From: Ricordea florida
Lineage: Eukaryota; Cnidaria; Anthozoa; Corallimorpharia; Ricordeidae
DNA length: 64,000 nt
NCBI GenBank assembly: GCA_949710005.1
Contig: OX453272.1
Coordinates: forward strand, 19,245,262 to 19,309,261
Direction of reading: 5' to 3'
Under the pieces are notes generated by a model. That model searched no databases and had not been told where the DNA came from. It saw only the letters and a list, made by a program, of their open reading frames with translations. Below are positions 44,214-52,900 of this stretch, piece by piece. Numbering within the stretch: the stretch's first letter is position 1; each line of letters opens with the position of its first letter. The position numbers were made by a program, and so were the translations under genes.

Positions 44214-44597
44214 ATGGCCTCACAAATCATGACATCATTGGCAATCGTTGGCAGCAGGTACTTCAATGACATGTCCTTCTTGAAAGAGCAAATACGTAAA
44301 GCCCTCAAGAAATGGAAGCTGGATCTCTCAGACATACAATTGATTGTGTCTGGAGGTGCAGAAGGAGTTGATGAACTGGCCAGAGATTTTGCCACTGAAA
44401 AAGAGATCCCATTCAAAGCGTTTGAACCTCAATGGGACTATTATGGCAAGGCGGCTGGGCCAATCCGCAATAGAGCGATTATGGAATGTGCAACGCATGT
44501 ATTGGCCTTGCCTTCTTGTATTTACTCACCAGGTACCAAATCCGCTATTAAGTTGGCTAGGAAATACAAGAGAGAGGTTATAGTCGTTTATGTCTAA
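44214..44597 (+). CDS. SLOG-superfamily Rossmann protein (YspA/DUF2493-like)
   Basis: A 127-aa protein. The N-terminal strand and loop LAIVGSRYF, the glycine-rich loop VSGGAEGVDELARDFA and the GPIRNRAIMECA helix are the diagnostic blocks of the SLOG/DUF2493 (YspA, YpsA-related) nucleotide-binding fold. Families of this fold bind nucleotides or nucleotide-derived ligands (ADP-ribose, NAD, cytokinin-type nucleosides); in bacteria and phages several are tied to conflict systems. Its substrate here is unknown. It is the last rightward gene, 14 nt before a palindrome shared with the converging Cys/His repeat gene. Confidence 0.88.
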   Translation: MASQIMTSLAIVGSRYFNDMSFLKEQIRKALKKWKLDLSDIQLIVSGGAEGVDELARDFATEKEIPFKAFEPQWDYYGKAAGPIRNRAIMECATHVLALPSCIYSPGTKSAIKLARKYKREVIVVYV

Positions 44598-44611
44598 TGA
44601 TTAAGTGAACT

Positions 44612-44636
44612 TTTGTAACGTGAAGCGCGTTACAAA
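44612..44636. terminator. Shared 3' palindrome between converging genes
   Basis: Nine-bp arms (TTTGTAACG / CGTTACAAA) with a 7-nt loop. It lies 14 nt after the SLOG gene's stop and 15 nt after the stop of the leftward Cys/His gene (44652), so it could end both transcripts. It is homologous to those at 45427 and 46122. Confidence 0.6.
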
Positions 44637-44651
44637 TGTCTTTTGGGTACA

Positions 44652-45182
44652 TCACAAAGGCCCACACTCTTCACAATCCTTTCGTAGTTTAACATGACAA
44701 CAAACATACTCTCCACTACACGCACGGCACATCCGTTTCTTATTATTCGTCTTAATTCTACCATGTTTACAATAACAATGAGGGTTACACACTTTACAAC
44801 TACGTCTCTGTCTATCATGTTGACATATACCTGCACCACCACACTCTTTACAATTATATTTTATTCTGCCATGTTGACAAATCCCTACACCACCGCACTC
44901 TTTACAATGATATTTTATTCTGCCATGTTGACAAATCTCTCTGCCACCACACTCTTTACAAGTTGATTTTTGTCGATTATGTAGACAGATACCTGCACCG
45001 CCGCACTCTTTACAAATATATTTAATTCTACCATGTTGACAAATCTCTTTGCCACCACACTCTTTACACTTTGATTTTTGTCGGTCATGTTGACAAATCC
45101 CTCTGCCACCGCACTCTTTACAATAATATTTTTGCCTACCATGTGGACAACGTTTTCTTGGTTTAACTTGAGCACAATCCAT
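44652..45182 (-). CDS. Cys/His tandem-repeat protein, right copy
   Basis: A 176-aa paralogue of the protein at 29110..29757, with the same 18-residue C-x2-C-x5-C-x-H-x6 unit, nine C-x-H pairs, and interrupted spacing in one late unit (HGRIKTNNKKRMCRAC). Both copies end with CKVC-x-PH then YC-x-H units, so they descend from one repeat gene, not from independent expansions. The start is ATG at 45182 (MDCAQVKPRKRCPHG). It points inward from the right end, as its paralogue does from the left, but lies outside the TIR. Function is unknown; zinc binding is likely. It is followed by the shared palindrome at 44612..44636. Confidence 0.8.
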   Translation of the reverse strand: MDCAQVKPRKRCPHGRQKYYCKECGGRGICQHDRQKSKCKECGGKEICQHGRIKYICKECGGAGICLHNRQKSTCKECGGREICQHGRIKYHCKECGGVGICQHGRIKYNCKECGGAGICQHDRQRRSCKVCNPHCYCKHGRIKTNNKKRMCRACSGEYVCCHVKLRKDCEECGPL

Positions 45183-45373
45183 TGTGTGTATACCACCACA
45201 GTATAACCATCTAACATCAGTTACACTTTTGTAATGTCACACACTCCCACGCTTCCGTTTTAATACCACGCCCCATTCCATACATACTTTTACGACGTAG
45301 CAACCACGATTCTGTAAATGGGTTTGATGTTTACTTTCTAAAGGCCCGTTTCTAACGTCGCTCAGGAATGTAA

Positions 45374-45381
45374 TGACGTCA
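45374..45381. promoter_or_regulatory. CRE-type octamer TGACGTCA
   Basis: A perfect ATF/CREB palindrome in the intergenic region upstream of the Cys/His gene at 44652..45182. Four more perfect copies lie in the element (34789, 36652, 37316, 37562), all in coding sequence. Confidence 0.4.
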
Positions 45382-45426
45382 ATGTAAACCACTTTGAACT
45401 AGAAACTTCTTAACCTCTGTTATAGC

Positions 45427-45453
45427 TTTTGTAACATGATCCATGTTACAAAA
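45427..45453 (-). terminator. 3' palindrome after the 199-aa gene
   Basis: Perfect 12-bp arms (TTTTGTAACATG / CATGTTACAAAA) with a 3-nt loop, 13 nt downstream of the stop at 45467 on the minus strand. It is the strongest member of the TTTTGTAACA family. Confidence 0.62.
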
Positions 45454-45466
45454 ATATCATGTATGA

Positions 45467-46066
45467 TTACCAGTGAGTCCCCCAACGCTCCTTCACCTCT
45501 TGAAACTCTTCCACATCGAGACACCAGTATACAAACCTACTTGGATGCCATGCAACAGACATTAGTTCTTCCCAAATTCCATTTAAAAAAATACGTCTGT
45601 GCTGAGCCTTCCAAGCCTTATGTAACAACTCGTCTTTGAAACTTGTGTGTATGTTAACTGCAAGATCTCCGATAAGAATGTTATCGACAGAATATGGCCG
45701 TTCAAGGTCAGCGTCCATCATACCAAACAGAGTTAAATCTTCCGCACCCTTACATAAGTCCTCGGCAATGTCCTTGACAGACAACTTGTCAAAATCTTTT
45801 TGTGTGTATTCACATACTATCTCGTTATCGTCAATTGGAAAAAAGGCCATGGTAAATACAAGACGGACCTTCTCGACCAAACACTGGTTGAAACTAGTCA
45901 CTCTACGTAATATCCTTGGTTTGTTCTTTTCCAGGAAATCATAAACTCCTGACGAGTCCACGTTGCTATAGATAAAGCTGAATGACGTTGGCATCATAAT
46001 GTCATTAATGAAAGCAATTCCATCCATCATTTTGTTCAAGTATGCCTGACGGTACCAGTAAACCAT
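45467..46066 (-). CDS. Unknown accessory protein, 199 aa
   Basis: Starts MVYWYRQAYLNKMMDGIAF at the ATG that ends the diverged TIR leader. An upstream TTG-initiated version adds six residues (MAYANE), but an in-frame TAG precedes it. The protein is mixed alpha/beta by eye, with an acidic middle (DDNEIVCEYTQKDFDKLSVK) and a Trp-rich C-terminus (WEELMSVAWHPSRFVYWCLD). The last part resembles a short W-x-P-x-R-x3-W block I have seen at the ends of some large-DNA-virus proteins; this is weak. There is no signal peptide or clear membrane segment. It is framed by the leader and a palindrome, like a cassette. No function is assigned. Confidence 0.68.
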   Translation of the reverse strand: MVYWYRQAYLNKMMDGIAFINDIMMPTSFSFIYSNVDSSGVYDFLEKNKPRILRRVTSFNQCLVEKVRLVFTMAFFPIDDNEIVCEYTQKDFDKLSVKDIAEDLCKGAEDLTLFGMMDADLERPYSVDNILIGDLAVNIHTSFKDELLHKAWKAQHRRIFLNGIWEELMSVAWHPSRFVYWCLDVEEFQEVKERWGTHW

Positions 46067-46121
46067 TTCGTTTGCGTATGCCAATCGCTACACACATCGA
46101 CCCAAAATATCAATCTTGTAC
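46064..46121 (-). promoter_or_regulatory. Third, diverged copy of the TIR leader, ending at a start codon
   Basis: Read on the minus strand, the 24 nt that end in the ATG at 46066 are identical to those at both TIR inner edges. Similarity continues upstream (39 of 44 nt, then weaker) and stops at the ATG, after which the coding sequences are unrelated. An in-frame TAG lies just upstream, so here the leader is untranslated. This supports the ATG, rather than an upstream TTG, as the start in all three genes. Confidence 0.65.
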
Positions 46122-46148
46122 TTTTGTAACACGATTCATGTTACAAAA
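46122..46148 (-). terminator. 3' palindrome after the 143-aa gene
   Basis: Perfect 10-bp arms (TTTTGTAACA / TGTTACAAAA) with a 7-nt loop, 28 nt downstream of the stop at 46177 on the minus strand and directly upstream of the next gene's leader. It shares its arms with the palindrome at 45427. Confidence 0.62.
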
Positions 46149-46176
46149 ATAATCACTTAAAACTTGACTACCCTTG

Positions 46177-46608
46177 TTAATAACAGACATACAACTTGCC
46201 TTTCAACGCATCGTCAATTACATAACGTTGAAATTTGCCATAATCATCACTAGCAACCAAGTCATCACTAACATTCAAACGTATATTAACCGTGATGATT
46301 TCGTACTCGTCAGATCCATAATTGGCTACACAACGTTCATGAAAATCGCTACAAAGACCTTCAATGTTCAAAACGTCCTCCAACCTTCTTTTGGTTAATA
46401 CTCTAAACTTGTAGCCCAAATAGTCAAACGAAACGACCTCTTTGAAAAGTTCACAAATGTCGTTGGGCGCAAAATGTTGAAAGAAACCAACCATTTCGTC
46501 CCTCATCTTGGTAATGAAATCATCATTACGTAGCTTGTTGCAATTGTAAAGAGCCAACTCCATATAATTGAAAACCGTGTTGAATTCAATTTGCAGGTTT
46601 CTTTGCAT
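46177..46608 (-). CDS. Unknown accessory protein, right terminal gene, 143 aa
   Basis: Begins at the last codon of the right TIR (MQRNLQIEFNTVFNYMELAL). The frame is open into the TIR to a TTG, giving 13 more residues that match the left gene's upstream extension (GVHRLAYANE). The protein is helical at the N-terminus (LRNDDFITKMRDEMVGFF), then mixed, with an acidic end. There is no recognised motif, signal peptide or membrane segment. It mirrors the left terminal gene: same leader, same type of 3' palindrome, unrelated product. It is probably accessory cargo. Confidence 0.68.
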   Translation of the reverse strand: MQRNLQIEFNTVFNYMELALYNCNKLRNDDFITKMRDEMVGFFQHFAPNDICELFKEVVSFDYLGYKFRVLTKRRLEDVLNIEGLCSDFHERCVANYGSDEYEIITVNIRLNVSDDLVASDDYGKFQRYVIDDALKGKLYVCY

Positions 46609-46912
46609 TTCGTTTGCGTATGCCAATCGGTGCACCCCTTGACACAAAATCCCACTTTAACAAATCGACCCCCACCCCCACCCCCCAAAGGATATCGATG
46701 ATCCAAACGAAAAAATCCTCGATCGAAAATCAAACCAATTAATTATGCACAAACTTTTTTGGCCACACCCATCTGACAAAATCGACCACACCCAAAACCA
46801 CGAATTCGCAAAAAAATCGTAACACCAAAAATCGACCACACCCAAAACCACGAATTCGCAAAAAAATCGATCGAAAATGAAATTGTCCCAGAATGCCCAC
46901 AATCCAACTACT
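46605..46912 (-). repeat. Right terminal inverted repeat (308 bp)
   Basis: Reverse complement of 28806..29113 (305 of 308 identical by eye). The leftward gene starting at 46608 has its ATG as the last complete codon of this repeat, mirroring the left end. The G-rich tract appears here as a C-rich tract at 46669..46686. Confidence 0.96.
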
Positions 46913-46917
46913 AAATA
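46913..46917. repeat. Right target-site duplication (AAATA)
   Basis: This direct copy of 28801..28805 lies immediately outside the right TIR. The interrupted monomer contributes 197 bp on the left (28609..28805) and 398 bp on the right (46918..47315), together 595 bp, which fits a 5-bp duplication. Confidence 0.85.
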
Positions 46918-49900
46918 GGATAAAATGACCTTTATTCCAAGGGGGTAGGTTCGTGTCTTAAACGCGCATGCGTAGTGGCAAAATGTCTAAGCCTTAGGAA
47001 TTACATTGAAATTAAATCGTTCTAATCAAAATTTTATTCGAAACTTAAAACTTATGGTAAAATGTGCTATTACAACTAAAGAGAAGATTAAAAATGCTTA
47101 CATAACTTACTTACCTAGAAGACGGTCGTCCTGCCCATACAATCTCTTATAATGCATTTTGACCAAAATCTGTGAGAATGAGTTTCCTGACAGCCAGCTG
47201 CATGTATCGTATCTCAGCGTCTAGAATGAGTATAAACACGAGATAAAGTGCGTTACAAAGTACATATTAAATGCTACAACACGGTAAAAGCGGCATATTA
47301 ATCGGCAATCTGTGTAATAAGCACTCGTTTGATAAAGTTTAGTACTGTGTGAGCAGTCTTCTTTACAATCAGCTGACTTAAGTAAATATATGCACAGCTA
47401 AACTACAATATAATCACGAATCACAATCAATCTAATTTTATTCTTAAATATTGCCTTTTGCGGTATAACATAAGTCGGCAAAGTGTCAGAATTCCAAAGA
47501 TTCTGCAAAATAGGATAAAATGACCTTTATTCCAAGGAGGTAGGTTCGTGTCTTAAACGCGCATGCGTAGTGGCAAAAAGTCTAAGCCTTAAAAATTACA
47601 TTGAAATTAAATCGTTCTAATCAAAATTTTATTCGAAACTTAAAACTTATGGTAAAATGTGCTATTACAACTAAAGAGAACATTAAAAATGCTTACATAA
47701 CTTACTTACCTAGAAGACGGTCGTCCTGCCCATACAATCTCTTATAATGCATTTTGACCAAAATCTGTGAGAATGAGTTTCTTGACAGCCAGCTGCATGT
47801 ATCGTATCTCAGCGTCTAGAATGAGTATAAACACGAGATAAAGTGCGTTACAAAGTACATATTAAATGCTACAACACGGTAAAAGCGGCATATTAATCGG
47901 CAATCTGTGTAATAAGCACTCGTTTGATAAAGTTTAGTACTGTGTGAGCAGTCTTCTTTATAATCAGCTGACTTAAGTAAATATATGCACAGCTAAACTA
48001 CAATATAATCACAAATCACAATCAATCTAATTTTATTCTTAAATATTGCCTTTTGCGGTATAGCATAAGTCGGAAAAGTGTCAGAATTGCAAAGATTCTG
48101 CAAAATAGGATAAAATGACCTTTATTCCAAGGGGGTAGGTTCGTGTCTTAAACGCGCATGCGTAGTGGCAAAATGTCTAAGCCTTAGGAATTACATTGAA
48201 ATTAAATCGTTCTAATCAAAATTTTATTCGAAACTTAAAACTTATGGTAAAATGTGCTATTACAACTAAAGAGAAGATTAAAAATGCTTACATAACTTAC
48301 TTACCTAGAAGACGGTCGTCCTGCCCATACAATCTCTTATAATGCATTTTGACCAAAATCTGTGAGAATGAGTTTCTTGACAGCCAGCTGCATGTATCGT
48401 ATCTCAGCGTCTAGAATGAGTATAAACACGAGATAAAGTGCGTTACAAAGTACATATTAAATGCTACAACACGGTAAAAGCGGCATATTAATCGGCAATC
48501 TGTGTAATAAGCACTCGTTTGATAAAGTTTAGTACTGTGTGAGCAGTCTTCTTTACAATCAGCTGACTTAAGTAAATATATGCACAGCTAAACTACAATA
48601 TAATCACGAATCACAATCAATCTAATTTTATTCTTAAATATTGCCTTTTGCGGTATAGCATAAGTCGGAAAAGTGTCAGAATTGCAAAGATTCTGCAAAA
48701 TAGGATAAAATGACCTTTATTCCAAGGGGGTAGGTTCGTGTCTTAAACGCGCATGCGTAGTGGCAAAATGTCTAAGCCTTAGGAATTACATTGAAATTAA
48801 ATCGTTCTAATCAAAATTTTATTCGAAACTTAAAACTTATGGTAAAATGTGCTATTACAACTAAAGAGAAGATTAAAAATGCTTACATAACTTACTTACC
48901 TAGAAGACGGTCGTCCTGCCCATACAATCTCTTATAATGCATTTTGACCAAAATCTGTGAGAATGAGTTTCTTGACAGCCAGCTGCATGTATCGTATCTC
49001 AGCGTCTAGAATGAGTATAAACACGAGATAAAGTGCGTTACAAAGTACATATTAAATGCTACAACACGGTAAAAGCGGCATATTAATCGGCAATCTGTGT
49101 AATAAGCACTCGTTTGATAAAGTTTAGTACTGTGTGAGCAGTCTTCTTTACAATCAGCTGACTTAAGTAAATATATGCACAGCTAAACTACAATATAATC
49201 ACGAATCACAATCAATCTAATTTTATTCTTAAATATTGCCTTTTGCGGTATAACATAAGTCGGCAAAGTGTCAGAATTCCAAAGATTCTGCAAAATAGGA
49301 TAAAATGACCTTTATTCCAAGGGGGTAGGTTCGTGTCTTAAACGCGCATGCGTAGTGGCAAAAAGTCTAAGCCTTAAAAATTACATTGAAATTAAATCGT
49401 TCTAATCAAAATTTTATTCGAAACTTAAAACTTATGGTAAAATGTGCTATTACAACTAAAGAGAACATTAAAAATGCTTACATAACTTACTTACCTAGAA
49501 GACGGTCGTCCTGCCCATACAATCTCTTATAATGCATTTTGACCAAAATCTGTGAGAATGAGTTTCTTGACAGCCAGCTGCATGTATCGTATCTCAGCGT
49601 CTAGAATGAGTATAAACACGAGATAAAGTGCGTTACAAAGTACATATTAAATGCTACAACACGGTAAAAGCGGCATATTAATCGGCAATCTGTGTAATAA
49701 GCACTCGTTTGATAAAGTTTAGTACTGTGTGAGCAGTCTTCTTTATAATCAGCTGACTTAAGTAAATATATGCACAGCTAAACTACAATATAATCACAAA
49801 TCACAATCAATCTAATTTTATTCTTAAATATTGCCTTTTGCGGTATAGCATAAGTCGGAAAAGTGTCAGAATTGCAAAGATTCTGCAAAATAGGATAAAA

Positions 49901-52900
49901 TGACCTTTATTCCAAGGGGGTAGGTTCGTGTCTTAAACGCGCATGCGTAGTGGTAAAAAGTCTAAGCCATAAAAATTACATGAAACTTAAATCGTTCTAA
50001 TCAAAATTTTATTCGAAACTTAAAACTTATGGTAAAATCTGCTATTACAACTAAACAGAAGATTAAAAATGCTTACATAACTTACTTACCTAGAACACGG
50101 TCGTCCTGCCCATACAATCTCTTATAATGCATTTTGACCAAAATCTGTGAGGCTGAGTTTCTTGACAGCCAGCTGCATGTATCCTATCTCAGCGTCTAGA
50201 ATGAGTATAAACACGAGATAAAGTGCGTTACAAAGTACATATTAAATGCTACAACACAGTAAAAGCGGGATATTAATCGGCAATCTGTTTAATAAGCACT
50301 CGTTTGATAAAGTTTAGTACTGTGTGAGCAGTCTTCTTTACAATCAGCCGACTTAAGTAAATATATGCACAGCTAAACTACAATATAATCACGAATCACA
50401 ATCAATCTAATTTTATTCTTAAATATTGCCTTTTGCGGTATAGCATAAGTCGGCAAAGTGTCAGAATTGCAAAGATTCTGCAAAATAGGATAAAATGACC
50501 TTTATTCCAAGGGGGTAGGTTCGTGTCTTAAACGCGCATGCGTAGTGGCAAAATGTCTAAGACTTAGGAATTACATTGAAATTAAATCGTTCTAATCAAA
50601 ATTTTATTCGAAATTAAAAACTTATGGTAAAATGTGCTATTACAACTAAAGAGAACATTAAAAATGCTTACATAACTTACTTACCTAGAAGACGGTCGTC
50701 CTGCCCATACAATCTCTTATAATGCATTTTGACCAAAATCTGTGAGGCTGAGTTTCTTGACAGCCAGCTGCATGTATCGTATCTCAGCGTCTAGAATGAG
50801 TATAAACACGAGATAAAGTGCGTTACAAAGTACATATTAAATGCTACAACACAGTAAAAGCGGCATATTAATCGGCAATCTGTTTAATAAGCACTCGTTT
50901 GATAAGGTTTGTTACTGTGTGAGCAGTCTTCTTTACAATCAGCCGACTTAAGTAAATATATGCACAGCTAAACTACAATATAATCACGAATCACAATCAA
51001 TCTAATTTTATTCTTAAATATTGCCTTTTGCGGTATAGCATAAGTCGGCAAAGTGTCAGAATTGCAAAGATTCTGCAAAATAGGATAAAATGACCTTTAT
51101 TCCAAGGGGGTAGGTTCGTGTCTTAAACGCGCATGCGTAGTGGCAAAATGTCTAAGACTTAGGAATTACATTGAAATTAAATCGTTCTAATCAAAATTTT
51201 ATTCGAAACTTAAAACTTATGGTAAAATGTGCTATTACAACTAAAGAGAACATTAAAAATGCTTACATAACTTACTTACCTAGAAGACGGTCGTCCTGCC
51301 CATACAATCTCTTATAATGCATTTTGACCAAAATCTGTGAGGCTGAGTTTCTTGACAGCCAGCTGCATGTATCGTATCTCAGCGTCTAGAATGAGTATAA
51401 ACACGAGATAAAGTGCGTTACAAAGTACATATTAAATGCTACAACACGGTAAAAGCGGCATATTAATCGGCAATCTGTGTAATAAGCACTCGTTTGATAA
51501 AGTTTCGTACTGTGTGAGCAGTCTTCTTTACAATCAGCTGACTTAAGTAAATATATGCACAGCTAAACTACAATATAATCACGAATCACAATCAATCTAT
51601 TTTTATTCTTAAATATTGCCTTTCGCGGTATAGCATAAGTCGAAAAAGTGTCAGAATTGCAAAGATTCTGCAAAATAGGATAAAATGACCTCTATTCCAA
51701 GGGGGTAGGTTCGTGTCTTAAACGCGCATGCGTAGTGGCAAAATGTCTAAGCCTTAGGAATTACATTGAAATTAAATCGTTCTAATCAAAATTTTATTCG
51801 AAACTTAAAACTTATGGTAAAATGTGCTATTACAACTAAAGAGAAGATTAAAAATGCTTACATAACTTACTTACCTAGAACACGGTCATCCTGCCCATAC
51901 AATCTCTTATAATGCATTTTGACCAAAATCTGTGAGGCTGAGTTTCTTGAAAGCCAGCTGCATGTATCCTATCTCAGCGTCTAGAATGAGTATAAACACG
52001 AGATAAAGTGCGTTACAAAGTACATATTAAATGCTACAACACAGTAAAAGCGGCATATTAATCGGCAATCTGTTTAATAAGCACTCGTTTGATAAAGTTT
52101 AGTACTGTGTGAGCAGTCTTCTTTACAATCAGCCGACTTAAGTAAATATATGCACAGCTAAACTACAATATAATCACGAATCACAATCAATCTAATTTTA
52201 TTCTTAAATATTGCCTTTTGCGGTATAGCATAAGTCGGCAAAGTGTCAGAATTGCAAAGATTCTGCAAAATAGGATAAAATGACCTTTATTCCAAGGGGG
52301 TAGGTTCGTGTCTTAAACGCGCATGCGTAGTGGCAAAATGTCTAAGACTTAGGAATTACATTGAAATTAAATCGTTCTAATCAAAATTTTATTCGAAACT
52401 TAAAACTTATGGTAAAATGTGCTATTACAACTAAAGAGAAGATTAAAAATGCTTACATAACTTACTTACCTAGAAGACGGTCGTCCTGCCCATACAATCT
52501 CTTATAATGCATTTTGACCAAAATCTGTGAGGCTGAGTTTCTTGACAGCCAGCTGCATGTATCGTATCTCAGCGTCTAGAATGAGTATAAACACGAGATA
52601 AAGTGCGTTACAAAGTACATATTAAATGCTACAACACGGTAAAAGCGGCATATTAATCGGCAATCTGTGTAATAAGCACTCGTTTGATAAAGTTTAGTAC
52701 TGTGTGAGCAGTCTTCTTTACAATCAGCTGACTTAAGTAAATATATGCACAGCTAAACTACAATATAATCACGAATCACAATCAATCTATTTTTATTCTT
52801 AAATATTGCCTTTTGCGGTATAGCATAAGTCGGAAAAGTGTCAGAATTCCAAAGATTCTGCAAAATAGGATAAAATGACCTTTATTCCAAGGGGGTAGGT

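Larger units (their letters stand above)
45183..45466. other. 284-bp intergenic region with CRE octamer and a 3' palindrome
   Basis: The region separates two leftward genes. It holds a perfect TGACGTCA (45374..45381) about 190 nt upstream of the ATG at 45182, a half-palindrome TTTTGTAATGT near 45232, and a full palindrome at 45427..45453. I see no reading frame of interest. It probably contains the promoter of the Cys/His repeat gene. Confidence 0.5.
28806..46912. mobile_element. Complete Polinton/Maverick self-synthesising transposon (virus-like)
   Basis: The element is 18,107 bp long. It is bounded by 308-bp inverted repeats beginning AGTAGTTGGATTG and flanked by direct repeats AAATA. It carries the Polinton hallmarks: protein-primed family B DNA polymerase, retroviral-type integrase, A32-type packaging ATPase, and double and single jelly-roll capsid-type proteins. 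The remaining genes are mostly small membrane proteins. The size is in the usual 15-20 kb range. All recognised genes are uninterrupted, which argues for recent insertion and possible activity. Families of this kind replicate by polymerase plus integrase and probably form virions. The usual adenovirus-type cysteine protease is not evident. Confidence 0.96.
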
